From the NCBI RefSeq assembly GCF_047730075.1, contig NZ_CP159831.1, positions 806,001 through 870,000 of the forward strand: 64,000 nt of DNA. The letters are read 5' to 3'. Both the position numbers and the translations under genes were made by a program. Of the stretch, positions 1 to 8,033 are shown piece after piece. The notes under the pieces were generated by a model. The model had not been told where the DNA came from, searched no databases, and saw only the letters and a list, made by a program, of their open reading frames with translations. Position 1 is the first letter of the stretch. Every line of letters starts with the position of its first letter. The stretch comes from Njordibacter sp905182035 (GTDB lineage: Bacteria > Pseudomonadota > Gammaproteobacteria > Pseudomonadales > Balneatricaceae).

Positions 1-444
1 GAGTTAGGTAACAACGCCCAGTTGGGTAAGTTGATGGGTTGGGTGCCAGATGCACATATGCAGTCTAGCGGCGTTACGGGGCTTGGGTTATATGCTACGC
101 TGCCAGCAGGCTGCACCGGCATTGAGGTGCAGCGACACCTTTCTCGCGTGTTGGGGCGCGAAGCACTGCACATTGATATCCCATCCAAGCCTATTAAACG
201 TATTGGTTGGTGCACGGGAGGTGCGCAAGGCATGATCGAGCAGGCGGTAGCCTTAGGGCTAGATGCTTATGTGTCTGGTGAAATATCAGAGGCGACGGTG
301 CATGTTGCGCGTGAAAACGGTGTGCATTATTTTGCTGCGGGGCATCATGCTACGGAGCGTTATGGGGCTATGGCCCTTGCTGCTCATTTACAGCAAGAGC
401 TAGGTCTGGATTGTGAGTTTGTAGACGTGCCTAACCCCGCATAG
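1..444 (+). CDS. Nif3/YbgI-family dinuclear metal protein, 3' part
   Basis: The reading frame is open from base 1, so the start lies outside the window; 147 codons are visible. The C-terminal end has the family's metal-binding signature GHHATERYG and the typical ending VDVPNPA, plus the WCTGGAQGM and SGEISE segments. Members (DUF34, E. coli YbgI) form hexameric toroids with a two-metal site; the cellular role is not settled, and links to GTP cyclohydrolase I-like activity are only suggestions. The stop overlaps the convergent zapG stop by 14 bases inside a small inverted repeat (TAGACG at 422 with CGTCTA at 457, and CCCC/GGGG at 435/446). Family call is secure. Confidence 0.9.
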   Translation, partial: ELGNNAQLGKLMGWVPDAHMQSSGVTGLGLYATLPAGCTGIEVQRHLSRVLGREALHIDIPSKPIKRIGWCTGGAQGMIEQAVALGLDAYVSGEISEATVHVARENGVHYFAAGHHATERYGAMALAAHLQQELGLDCEFVDVPNPA

Positions 445-958
445 TGGGGATTACGTCGTCTAGGTCGGATGTGGGCGTTACGGGAATGTCGTAAGCTGGC
501 GGGGCAGGAGGTTCTTGCTTAGATTTAAGGCCGTAGCGCTCGTCTAAGGTGCCGTGTTCTTTGGTAGCGCTGCTCGGTGCGTAATCCATTGGAGGGCGGA
601 TGGTAGCCGCAGGCTCCGTTTGGTATTCTATAGTGCTTTCTGCTGGACCAGCGATTGTCTCTAAGCTACTAACTGTATCTGGGTCATCACATAAACTCTG
701 AGCGCCTTTTGCTAATTGTTCGTGCACGTTACGGTAGCTGTCGGTTAGTTGATTAACGGCAGCGGCAGTATCAGCAAAGTGCAGGTTAACCTGCTCTTTG
801 TATTCGGCCATTTCAGTGTGGGCAGTTTGTAGTTGGTTGCTGAGCTCGTTCTGTCGTTTGAGGTCGCTATTGTTATTGCGGCCCAATAAAAAACCCATAC
901 CTAAACCAAGTAGTAGTAGTACCAACCAAAAAAACCAATCGTTGCTGAGCAAATCCAC
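431..958 (-). CDS. zapG: ZapG/YhcB-family inner-membrane protein (DUF1043)
   Basis: A 175-residue protein with one N-terminal membrane segment (about residues 8-25, ending in the family motif GFLLGR) followed by a charged, probably coiled-coil stretch and a low-complexity Pro/Ser/Thr-rich tail. This is the YhcB architecture. In E. coli YhcB links division, peptidoglycan and LPS synthesis. The start is GTG at 958, chosen because AAAGGAG sits at good spacing just upstream; an ATG is absent. It is divergent from zapE across 123 bases that must hold both promoters, and the pairing of zapG with zapE is also seen in other gammaproteobacteria. Confidence 0.85.
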   Translation of the reverse strand: MDLLSNDWFFWLVLLLLGLGMGFLLGRNNNSDLKRQNELSNQLQTAHTEMAEYKEQVNLHFADTAAAVNQLTDSYRNVHEQLAKGAQSLCDDPDTVSSLETIAGPAESTIEYQTEPAATIRPPMDYAPSSATKEHGTLDERYGLKSKQEPPAPPAYDIPVTPTSDLDDVIPTMRG

Positions 959-1081
959 CAGCAGCTCCTTTCAATAAAGTGTCTCAGAAGCTAGTATTGT
1001 AATGGAATTAGTTCATTAGTACATCTCAGATATTACCCAACTCATTCATTTATTGACCATATCTACTATTTTGACTCATAT

Positions 1082-2224
1082 ATGCCTTCACCTATAGAGC
1101 AGTATCATAACGACCAGCAACAATCGGGATTTTCTGCAGACATTTCCCAAGCCAATGCTATAGAGCATTTGCAGCGACTTTACGTGGACCTATGTACACC
1201 TGAGAGAGGGCAATCTCGGCCTATTCAGTGGCCGCAGCGGCTAACTGCGTGGGTGGGTGGAAAACCTAAAAAAGAAATGGCAGCTAAAGGTTTGTATTTT
1301 TGGGGTGGGGTGGGGCGTGGTAAAACTTATCTTATGGATGTTTTTTACCAATGCCTACCGTTTGAAAGCAAGCAGCGCACCCACTTCCACCGTTTTATGC
1401 GCCATGTTCATAGCCGTTTAGCGGTTCATAAAGGGGTAAAGAATCCTTTATTAGTGGTGGCGCAGGAATTGGCAGATGAGTCTAGGGTTATCTGTTTTGA
1501 TGAATTTTTTGTTACCGACATTGCCGATGCCATGATTTTGGCTCAGTTGTTACAAAGCTTGTTTGACTTGGGAGTGGTGCTGGTGGCTACTTCTAATATA
1601 GAGCCCCAGGGTTTGTACGAGAATGGTTTACAAAGGCAGCGTTTTTTACCCGCTATTGCTTTGTTAGAGCAGCATACTGACATAGTGAATGTCGATGGCG
1701 GTGTCGATTATCGTTTACGTACATTGTCCCAGGCTGAGTTATATCACTGGCCTCTAGACGAAGCGGCGGACGTAAGTTTGGCCTCAAGCTTTGCTGCGCT
1801 GATACCTATGGCTGCAGAACCAAAACTGGTAGTCAGTTGCAACAAGGGCGGTGTTGTTAATGTTAATGGGCGTGACTTCACCTATATTATGCAGAGTGAT
1901 GACATTATTTGGCTCACCTTCGACCAGTTATGCGTTCAGCCTCGTTCGCAGAATGATTATCTAGAGTTGGCCTGTGAGTTTCATGGCTTAATTATTAGCA
2001 ATGTACCTTGTTTGAGGGTGGGAATGGATGACCAAGCTCGGCGTTTTGTGAACCTAGTGGATGTTTGTTACGACGCCAATCTAAAGGTGATTATTTCTGC
2101 TGAAGTGCCCTTGTTGGAATTATACTCTGGTGGGCAGTTGGACTTTGTATTTCGGCGCACGTTAAGTCGATTACAGGAAATGCAATCTCATGAATACTTG
2201 GCTCGGGGTCATGTTGCTGGCTAG
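1082..2224 (+). CDS. zapE: ZapE, AFG1-like division ATPase
   Basis: A 380-residue AFG1/LACE1-family P-loop ATPase. The Walker A motif GGVGRGKT is at about residues 75-82 and the Walker B motif VICFDE at about 136-141. The length matches E. coli ZapE (375). ZapE associates with the Z-ring during late constriction and acts on FtsZ polymers in an ATP-dependent way. There is no obvious Shine-Dalgarno sequence before the ATG, so the start is less sure than the family. It is followed by the L13/S9 operon, as in Pseudomonas. Confidence 0.92.
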   Translation: MPSPIEQYHNDQQQSGFSADISQANAIEHLQRLYVDLCTPERGQSRPIQWPQRLTAWVGGKPKKEMAAKGLYFWGGVGRGKTYLMDVFYQCLPFESKQRTHFHRFMRHVHSRLAVHKGVKNPLLVVAQELADESRVICFDEFFVTDIADAMILAQLLQSLFDLGVVLVATSNIEPQGLYENGLQRQRFLPAIALLEQHTDIVNVDGGVDYRLRTLSQAELYHWPLDEAADVSLASSFAALIPMAAEPKLVVSCNKGGVVNVNGRDFTYIMQSDDIIWLTFDQLCVQPRSQNDYLELACEFHGLIISNVPCLRVGMDDQARRFVNLVDVCYDANLKVIISAEVPLLELYSGGQLDFVFRRTLSRLQEMQSHEYLARGHVAG

Positions 2225-2270
2225 GTGGCGGTAAGGATGCAAAAAGACTTAAAAACTTTTGCTTTAAGGC

Positions 2271-2300
2271 TTAACAAAGGGCCTATTTGTCCTGTATAAT
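2271..2300 (+). promoter_or_regulatory. Sigma70 promoter of rplM-rpsI
   Basis: TTAACA (2271-2276), an 18-base spacer and a perfect TATAAT (2295-2300). The bases that follow, TCCGCCTCGC, form a GC-rich discriminator as expected for a growth-rate and stringently controlled ribosomal promoter. It would give a leader of about 190 nt before rplM. Prediction by inspection only. Confidence 0.7.
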
Positions 2301-2496
2301 TCCGCCTCGCAGTTTCTGTGTTGGCTTTAGGTGTTTACATTTAAAGTTGTTAGGGGCATAGGCTGCTAGGCACGTTATTGGCAGTACTTGTGTTTTTCTA
2401 TGCATTCTTTCTATGCACTTTGCTATACAAGGCAGCGCAATAACTCAATAATTATAGGTAGGTCTAATAAACTGGGCCATTAAATAGGTTATTCAC

Positions 2497-2925
2497 ATGA
2501 AAACCGTAAGTACTAAACCAGCTGACGTTACCCGTGACTGGTACGTTGTTGACGCTGAAGGTAAAACTTTGGGTCGTATGGCAACTGAAATTGCTCGTCG
2601 CCTGCGTGGCAAGCATAAGCCAGAGTACACTCCTCACGTAGATACTGGCGATTACATCATCGTTGTTAACGCTGAGAAAGTTCGTGTAACTGGCAACAAA
2701 GCAAAAGACAAAATGTACTACCGTCACACTGGTTACCCAGGTGGCCTACGTTCTATGTCTTTCGAAAAGATGGTTGATCACGCTCCTGAGCGCACCGTTG
2801 AATTCGCTGTTAAAGGTATGTTGCCAAAAGGTCCTTTGGGCCGTGCTATGTACACCAAGCTTAAAGTGTATGCCGGTACTGAGCATCCACATCAAGCGCA
2901 ACAACCACAAGCATTGACCCTGTAA
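2497..2925 (+). CDS. rplM: 50S ribosomal protein L13
   Basis: Full-length L13 (142 residues, the usual size). The start MKTVSTKPADVTRDWYVVDA and the internal MLPKGPLGR and YAGTEHPH segments are family hallmarks. L13 binds 23S rRNA early in 50S assembly. It is first in a two-gene operon with rpsI, 10 bases away. Strand-biased, highly expressed gene with strong synonymous preference. In E. coli this operon is controlled by L13 binding to its own leader; the roughly 190-nt leader here leaves room for that, but I did not find the element by eye. Confidence 0.98.
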   Translation: MKTVSTKPADVTRDWYVVDAEGKTLGRMATEIARRLRGKHKPEYTPHVDTGDYIIVVNAEKVRVTGNKAKDKMYYRHTGYPGGLRSMSFEKMVDHAPERTVEFAVKGMLPKGPLGRAMYTKLKVYAGTEHPHQAQQPQALTL

Positions 2926-2935
2926 GGAGACGATC

Positions 2936-3328
2936 ATGGCAGTTACTCAATATTATGGTACTGGTCGTCGTAAGACCTCTACCGCTCGTGTGTTCATGAC
3001 TCCTGGCACTGGTGCCATCACTGTAAACAGCCGTGCGTTGGATGTTTACTTTGGTCGTGAAACGGCTCGTATGATTGTTCGTCAGCCACTAGAGTTGACA
3101 GAAACAGTTGAAAAATTTGACCTTAACATTACCGTAGAAGGTGGTGGTGGATTTGGTCAAGCTGGTGCGATTCGCCACGGCATTACCCGTGCATTGATGA
3201 ACTTTGACGAAACTTTGCGTCCTAGTTTGCGTGCTGCTGGTTTTGTTACCCGTGACGCCCGTGAAGTTGAACGTAAGAAGGTTGGTCTACGCAAAGCGCG
3301 TAAGCGTCCTCAGTTCTCTAAGCGTTAA
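2936..3328 (+). CDS. rpsI: 30S ribosomal protein S9
   Basis: Full-length S9 (130 residues). The YYGTGRRKTSTARVF start and the C-terminal KARKRPQFSKR tail are diagnostic; the conserved terminal arginine reaches the P-site tRNA in the ribosome. AAGGAG lies at good distance before the ATG (2936). Cotranscribed with rplM and followed within 35 bases by a rho-independent terminator, so the bc1 operon downstream is a separate unit. Confidence 0.98.
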   Translation: MAVTQYYGTGRRKTSTARVFMTPGTGAITVNSRALDVYFGRETARMIVRQPLELTETVEKFDLNITVEGGGGFGQAGAIRHGITRALMNFDETLRPSLRAAGFVTRDAREVERKKVGLRKARKRPQFSKR

Positions 3329-3333
3329 GCTTA

Positions 3334-3352
3334 ATGCATCGCTTCGATGCAT
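3334..3352. repeat. Perfect hairpin just after rpsI
   Basis: ATGCATCG (3334-3341), loop CTT, CGATGCAT (3345-3352). An 8-bp perfect stem starting 5 bases after the rpsI stop and 10 bases before the terminator hairpin. It has no T-run of its own; it may protect or help process the rplM-rpsI mRNA end. Confidence 0.6.
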
Positions 3353-3361
3353 ACTAAAAAG

Positions 3362-3389
3362 AACCCAGTTATGTTGCTGGGTTTTTTTA
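3362..3389 (+). terminator. Rho-independent terminator of rplM-rpsI
   Basis: Stem AACCCAG (3362-3368) with CTGGGTT (3377-3383), loop TTATGTTG, followed by a run of T up to 3388. Confidence 0.85.
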
Positions 3390-3434
3390 TGACATCTTTT
3401 AAAGCAAGCGCTTTCGTAGGGTCGTTTTAAGGCA

Positions 3435-3482
3435 TTAACCTTGCCTATTTAGCACCTTTTAACCTTGTCTATTTACCCCCTT
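3435..3482. repeat. Two adjacent 24-bp direct repeats before petA
   Basis: Copies at 3435-3458 and 3459-3482 lie head to tail with three mismatches; each begins TTAACCTTG and contains CTATTTA. The pair ends 51 bases before the petA ATG, so it falls in the likely promoter region of the bc1 operon. It may be a simple duplication or a doubled protein-binding site; period 24 is slightly over two helical turns. Confidence 0.75.
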
Positions 3483-3533
3483 TCCTTTAGTATTGCGGTC
3501 AGTAATTTTACAGCCTAGCTGGAGACCAATTAA

Positions 3534-4129
3534 ATGAGTAATGAAGGCGTGAATAACCCTCGACGTCGCGTACTAGTCGGCGCATCCCTAGTTGTGGGTG
3601 CCGTTGGTACTGTAACTGCGCTAGTCCCTTTTGTAGCCTCCTGGAACCCAAGTGCAAAAGCCCGAGCAGCAGGCGCACCGGTCAAGGCGGATATTAGTAA
3701 GTTAGAGCCAGGTGGGCAAGTGATTGTTGCATGGCGCGGAAAACCAGTATGGATTGTTCGCCGCAGTGCAGAAGCGATGGCAAACTTGGCAACGTTAAAT
3801 GATAGCTTAGCCGACCCTACTTCTGCTGATTCCAAGCAGCCAGCTTATGTCCCGGGCACTGCAGCACGCTCTTTACGTGACGAAGTAGTGGTGTTGATTG
3901 GTCTCTGTACTCATTTAGGGTGCTCCCCAACTTACCGACCGAAGTGGTTCCAACCGATTTCGATGCCAATTGGAAAGGTGGTTTTTATTGCCCTTGCCAT
4001 GGATCTACCTTTGATCTATCTGGCCGAGTATACAAAGGTAAGCCTGCCCCTACAAATTTAGAAATTCCGCCACATTTTTATGAGAGTGACACTGTTATTA
4101 TTATTGGCGAAGACGGAGTAAATGCATAA
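3534..4129 (+). pseudogene. petA: Rieske iron-sulfur subunit of cytochrome bc1, frameshifted
   Basis: The ubiquinol-cytochrome c reductase Rieske protein, split over two frames. Frame one (from ATG 3534) gives a twin-arginine-like RRR, one membrane segment (about residues 13-34) and the first 2Fe-2S cluster box CTHLGC (125-130). After CSPTYRP near 3940 this frame loses homology and stops at 4061. The second box CPCHGS and the tail GRVYKGKPAPTNLEIPPH lie in the -1 frame and end at 4129. One missing G near 3938-3943 (CGACCGAAG instead of CGACCGGAAG) restores a normal protein of about 199 residues. petB and petC are intact, so a sequencing or assembly error is more likely than true loss; no slippery heptamer is visible. 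Its stop overlaps the petB ATG (TAATG). Confidence 0.9.
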
Positions 4130-5391
4130 TGGCTGTTGGTAATCCTAACCGCGCTAAGGCGGAAAGTGGTATTGTTCGTTGGATTGATGATCGTTTCCCT
4201 CTTACCCAAATGTGGCAAGACCACATGTCTAAGTATTATGCCTCTAAAAAGCTTAATTTTTGGTATGTGTTTGGTGTGCTTTCTTTACTTGTTTTAGTTA
4301 ACCAAATACTTACAGGCGTTTGGCTAACCATGTCTTATGTGCCTACTGCTGAAGGAGCATTTGCCTCTGTAGAATATATAATGCGTGATGTGGAGATGGG
4401 GTGGATTATTCGCTATATGCACTCCTCTGGCGCATCGGCCTTCTTTATCGTGGTTTATTTACACATGTTCAGGGGCTTGATGTACGGTTCTTACCAAAAG
4501 CCACGTGAACTCATTTGGCTGTTTGGCATGGCCATCTACCTTGCGTTAATGGCTGAAGGGTTCTTTGGCTATCTTCTGCCGTGGGGCCAAATGTCCTATT
4601 GGGGTGCCCAGGTTATTTTATCTCTAGCCGGTGCAATCCCAATTGTAGGTGAAGACCTTGTGCAGTGGATCCGTGGTGATTACTTAATTTCAGGCATCAC
4701 CTTAAACCGTTTCTTCTCCTTACACGTGATTGCCTTGCCAATTGTTATTATGGCGCTGGTAGTGTTGCACATTTTGGCGCTACATGACGTGGGTTCTAAT
4801 AACCCAGACGGTATCGAAATTGACCAAAACAAAGATGAGAATGGCGTGCCTGTTGATGGCGTGGCTTTCTGGCCCTACCATGTCGTTAAAGACTTAGTGG
4901 CGGTAGGTGTGTTCTTAACTGTCTTCTGTCTAGTGATCTTCTTCTTCCCAGAAGGAGGTGGTTATTTTATTGAGAAGCCTAACTACGAACCGGCCAACTC
5001 ACTGAAGACGCCTGAACATATTGCACCGGTATGGTACTTCACGCCGTACTATTCTATGTTGCGAGCTATTACCTTTCCTCTATTTGGTTTGGATGCTAAG
5101 TTCTTAGGTGTGATTACTATGGGTGGTGCTATTGCCATCTTGTTTGTGATGCCTTGGTTGGATCGTAGTCCGGTGAAATCTATGCGTTACAAGGGTTGGT
5201 TGAGCCGAGTTTGGCTAGCTATTTTTGTAGTAAGCTTTATTATTTTGGGCTACCTAGGCACTTTGGCTACTACTGAAGGCCGGACCCAAGTTGCCCAACT
5301 GTGCACCGCTTTGTATTTCCTTTACTTCATACTCATGCCGTTTTACACGCGTATGGAAGCGACAAAACCTGTTCCAGCAAGGGTGGTATGA
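4129..5391 (+). CDS. petB: Cytochrome b subunit of bc1 complex
   Basis: A 420-residue integral membrane protein carrying hemes bL and bH of the ubiquinol:cytochrome c oxidoreductase. It shows the Qo-site region SGASAFFIVVYLHMFRG with a heme histidine, the segment LLPWGQMSYWGA, the second histidine segment FFSLHVIALP...VVLHILALHD, and the PVWYFTPYYSMLRAI segment before the C-terminal helices. About eight or more membrane segments are visible. Length is normal. Starts by a one-base overlap with petA and ends by overlap with petC, so translation of petABC is coupled. Confidence 0.97.
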   Translation: MAVGNPNRAKAESGIVRWIDDRFPLTQMWQDHMSKYYASKKLNFWYVFGVLSLLVLVNQILTGVWLTMSYVPTAEGAFASVEYIMRDVEMGWIIRYMHSSGASAFFIVVYLHMFRGLMYGSYQKPRELIWLFGMAIYLALMAEGFFGYLLPWGQMSYWGAQVILSLAGAIPIVGEDLVQWIRGDYLISGITLNRFFSLHVIALPIVIMALVVLHILALHDVGSNNPDGIEIDQNKDENGVPVDGVAFWPYHVVKDLVAVGVFLTVFCLVIFFFPEGGGYFIEKPNYEPANSLKTPEHIAPVWYFTPYYSMLRAITFPLFGLDAKFLGVITMGGAIAILFVMPWLDRSPVKSMRYKGWLSRVWLAIFVVSFIILGYLGTLATTEGRTQVAQLCTALYFLYFILMPFYTRMEATKPVPARVV

Positions 5392-6179
5392 TCATGAAAA
5401 AGTTATTCTTGTTGAGTTTAATGTTGATGATGCCGGTGTTTGCTCAAGCTAGTGGTGGTCCAAGTATACAGTTGGACTCTATCCAAGCGGACGTAACTGA
5501 TAAGGCGTCTTTGCAGCGGGGTATGCAGACCTACGTCAACTATTGCCTGGGTTGTCATACAGCGCAGTACCAGCGCTACATCCGTGCTGCAGAAGACTTG
5601 CACATTCCAGAAGAATTAGTGACTGAGCATTTGATTTTTAGTGACCAAAAAATTGGTGAGCAGATGACCAGTGCTATGGACCCTAAGCTTGCTGCTCAGT
5701 GGTTTGGAGCCCCACCTCCAGATCTAACCAATGAGGTTAATTTGCGTGGCGCTGATTGGGTTTATACTTATTTGCGTAGTTTCTATGCAGATGATAGTCG
5801 TCCATATGGGGTGAATAATGTGGTTTACCCTGCTGTGGGTATGCCTAACGTTTTGGCAGAGTTACAAGGTGTGCAGTCTAAAACCTGTGGTGAAGTTGCT
5901 AAATTTGATGACCATGGTGCGGCAGTGATAGATAGCCTCACGGGTGAACCAATAACTGAGCAAAGTTGTGAAGTATTCTCTGTGGCAGAAGGGACTGGCA
6001 ATATGACACCGGCTCAGTTTGACGCCACCATTTACGACTTAACTAACTTTATGGCCTATATGTCTAAGCCTTACAAAAGTGATAGCCAGCGTATTGGCTT
6101 GTGGGCTATTTTGTTCTGCTTAATGATGACCGTATTGTTCTATTTCTTGAAGAAGGAATTCTGGCGCGACGTCCATTAA
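5388..6179 (+). CDS. petC: Cytochrome c1 subunit of bc1 complex
   Basis: A 263-residue c-type cytochrome. A signal peptide (MKKLFLLSLMLMMPVFAQA) is followed by the heme attachment motif CLGCH and the likely axial methionine in VVYPAVGMPNV; a single C-terminal anchor (IGLWAILFCLMMTVLFYFL) holds it in the membrane with the heme in the periplasm. ATG 5388 overlaps the petB stop (ATGA) and has AAGGGTGG just upstream; ATG 5394 is the alternative. It passes electrons from the Rieske centre to soluble cytochrome c. Two extra cysteines (about KTCGEV and EQSCEV) could form a disulfide, as in some bacterial c1 proteins; that is inference. Confidence 0.96.
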   Translation: MIMKKLFLLSLMLMMPVFAQASGGPSIQLDSIQADVTDKASLQRGMQTYVNYCLGCHTAQYQRYIRAAEDLHIPEELVTEHLIFSDQKIGEQMTSAMDPKLAAQWFGAPPPDLTNEVNLRGADWVYTYLRSFYADDSRPYGVNNVVYPAVGMPNVLAELQGVQSKTCGEVAKFDDHGAAVIDSLTGEPITEQSCEVFSVAEGTGNMTPAQFDATIYDLTNFMAYMSKPYKSDSQRIGLWAILFCLMMTVLFYFLKKEFWRDVH

Positions 6180-6222
6180 CGCTCAACTTTGAGGTATAAT
6201 GCCTTAATAAAGTACATTTAAG

Positions 6223-6265
6223 CGCGACCGCTGTTGTTCATCGATGATGAACGCATCTGGTCGCG
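6223..6265 (+). repeat. Nested hairpin in the sspA leader
   Basis: Outer stem CGCGACC (6223-6229) with GGTCGCG (6259-6265); inner stem GTTCATC (6236-6242) with GATGAAC (6246-6252) and a 3-base loop. It lies between a TATAAT (6195-6200) and the sspA ATG (6316). No T-run follows, so it is more likely a structured leader or mRNA stabiliser than a petC terminator. Confidence 0.65.
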
Positions 6266-6315
6266 TATTCGTTTCCGGCGCTTAGCGCTATCGTTTATTA
6301 TTGAGGTATATCTCC

Positions 6316-6945
6316 ATGGGTGTAGTCGCCAAACGCTCTTCCATGACGTTTTTTTCTGATGGCTCAAACCATTACAGCCACCGTGTGCGTATTGTTTTAG
6401 CAGAAAAGGGTGTCACCGTTGACATTATTGATGTTGATGCTGAGCATAAGCCAGAAGATCTGGCAGATCTTAACCCTTATAACAGTTTGCCGACCTTGGT
6501 AGACCGTGACCTTGTGCTTTACGAAGCCAATGTGATGATGGAGTACTTGGATGAGCGTTTCCCACATCCACCGTTGCTTCCTGTATATCCTGTTGCTCGT
6601 GCTGAAAGCCGTTTGTACATGTACCGTATCGAACGTGATTGGTGCCGTCTTGCTGACGTAATTATGACGTCTGATGACGAAGCAGAAATTGTAGAGGCAC
6701 AAAAAGAATTACGTGAAAGTTTAATCTCTACGGCGCCTATTTTTACCGAAAAAGATTTCTTCATGAGTGAGGAGTTTACTTTAGTTGATTGTTGTATAGC
6801 GCCTATTTTGTGGCGTTTACCGCAGTTGGGCATAGACCTTCCAGAGCAACAAGCTGCGCCCATGCTTGAATATATGGAGCGTATCTTCGCTCGCGAAGGG
6901 TTCCAAGAAAGCTTGTCTGAGCTTGAGCATGAAATTCGGCTTTAA
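6316..6945 (+). CDS. sspA: Stringent starvation protein A
   Basis: A 209-residue glutathione-transferase-fold protein lacking the catalytic residue context of a true GST. SspA binds RNA polymerase with sigma70 and modulates transcription under starvation, stress and virulence conditions. The thioredoxin-like N-terminal half (MTFFSDGSNHYSHRVRIVLAEKG...YNSLPTLVDRDLVLYEANVMMEYLDERFPHPPLLP) and the all-helical C-terminal half are complete. I chose ATG 6316 because GAGG (6303-6306) sits 9 bases upstream; an in-frame TTG at 6301 overlaps this site. It follows petABC, as in Pseudomonas, and is cotranscribed with sspB, 14 bases away. Confidence 0.95.
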   Translation: MGVVAKRSSMTFFSDGSNHYSHRVRIVLAEKGVTVDIIDVDAEHKPEDLADLNPYNSLPTLVDRDLVLYEANVMMEYLDERFPHPPLLPVYPVARAESRLYMYRIERDWCRLADVIMTSDDEAEIVEAQKELRESLISTAPIFTEKDFFMSEEFTLVDCCIAPILWRLPQLGIDLPEQQAAPMLEYMERIFAREGFQESLSELEHEIRL

Positions 6946-6959
6946 CCGAGGCTGCTAAG

Positions 6960-7397
6960 ATGATGACTCCAAGTCGGTCTTATTTGTTGCGCGCGCTCCA
7001 TGAGTGGATTTTGGATAACGATTCCACACCACATATGGTAGTTGATGCAACTATCAACGACGTCATGGTGCCTGAGCGCTTTATTAGCGATGGTCAGATC
7101 GTCCTTAACATCTCACCTAGTGCTGTTGAGGGTTTAAACTTGGGTGATGACGCGGTAGAGTTTAATGCTCGTTTTGGCGGCGTGCCTATGCACGTCTACG
7201 TGCCGATATTGGCCGTGATGGCAGTTTATGCCAAAGAAAGTGGTGAAGGTATGGGTTTTGGTTTCGAACCAGGCATACCTGATCCAGATGGCCCGCTAAA
7301 CTCTCCAATAACCGTTGCCGGCAAACCTAAAGGGCCTGCAACTGTGTCATCTATCGCAAGTCGCACTAAGCGACCTAACCTTAAAGTTGTTAAGTAA
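6960..7397 (+). CDS. sspB: ClpXP adaptor SspB
   Basis: A 145-residue SspB. The globular N-terminal substrate-binding domain (SYLLRALHEWILDN...ISPSAVEGL...FNARFGG) recognises ssrA-tagged peptides; after a flexible linker the C-terminal ClpX-binding tail ends RPNLKVVK, equivalent to the E. coli RPALRVVK end. It delivers tmRNA-tagged proteins to ClpXP. The start is ATG 6960, with a second in-frame ATG at 6963; GAGG lies upstream. It is the last gene of the unit before a strong terminator. Confidence 0.96.
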   Translation: MMTPSRSYLLRALHEWILDNDSTPHMVVDATINDVMVPERFISDGQIVLNISPSAVEGLNLGDDAVEFNARFGGVPMHVYVPILAVMAVYAKESGEGMGFGFEPGIPDPDGPLNSPITVAGKPKGPATVSSIASRTKRPNLKVVK

Positions 7398-7398
7398 T

Positions 7399-7450
7399 TA
7401 TACAAGACAATAAAAAAGGGCCTACTGGCCCTTTTTTATTGTCTTGTATA
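7399..7450. terminator. Bidirectional terminator between sspB and dolP
   Basis: A perfect 24-bp inverted repeat (7399-7422 with 7427-7450) around the 4-base loop TACT. The core AAAAAAGGGCC/GGCCCTTTTTT supplies a T-run in either direction, so it can end both sspB (plus) and dolP (minus). Confidence 0.95.
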
Positions 7451-7463
7451 AACCCTGTTAAGG

Positions 7464-8033
7464 CTAGTCGATGTACTCAAATACTTTAACGATACGCTGT
7501 ATACCGCTAGCGTTAGAAGCAACTTTCACGGCCCACTCAGCCTCTGCATGGGTCAGAAGCCCCATGAGGTAGACTACGCCATTCTCTGTTATCACTTTAA
7601 TACGGCCAGCAGGGAAAGCCGTTTCACCCACCATGCGTGCCTTTACTTTGGTGGTGATGAGTGTGTCATTAGTTCTAACAATATATGACGCAGGGCCACT
7701 AACTAATAGTTCGTTGTGTACCATTCGAGTATTGCTTACACCACGGGCTTTTGCCCCTGCAATGATCTTTGTGTCTTCGCTTGGAACTTGGCCGATTAAC
7801 AAAACAATACCGTTAAAACTAACAGCGCTGAGGTTGGCAGTTTCGAATAAAGGGGATGCGCGTAAAATAGCGTCTACCGTAGAGGTCTCTATAAGCTGAT
7901 CGTTGTACAATGTGCCTAAAGTGCGCGTGCCTTTATTATCAGTGATCGGTTTATTGCTAAGCACCGGTGTGCAAGCGCTGACAAAAGCGATACAGCTGGC
8001 TAAAGTGATGAGTTGAATGCCACGTTTCAGCAT
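7464..8033 (-). CDS. dolP: DolP-type outer-membrane lipoprotein with two BON domains
   Basis: A 189-residue lipoprotein. The signal peptide ends in lipobox VSAC with the lipidated cysteine at residue 21. Two BON domains follow (about residues 45-110 and 120-185; conserved GVVYLMGLLTHAEAEWAVKVAS). DolP (YraP) sits at the outer membrane, binds anionic phospholipid, and supports envelope integrity and BAM function. The start codon directly abuts the stop of the upstream SIS gene, so the two are cotranscribed. Position in the lpoA-yraN-diaA-dolP run supports the call. Confidence 0.92.
   Translation of the reverse strand: MLKRGIQLITLASCIAFVSACTPVLSNKPITDNKGTRTLGTLYNDQLIETSTVDAILRASPLFETANLSAVSFNGIVLLIGQVPSEDTKIIAGAKARGVSNTRMVHNELLVSGPASYIVRTNDTLITTKVKARMVGETAFPAGRIKVITENGVVYLMGLLTHAEAEWAVKVASNASGIQRIVKVFEYID

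Noticed and set aside
3900..3960. Programmed -1 frameshifting in petA
   Set aside because: No slippery heptamer or following pseudoknot is visible near 3938-3943; a missing base explains the data better.
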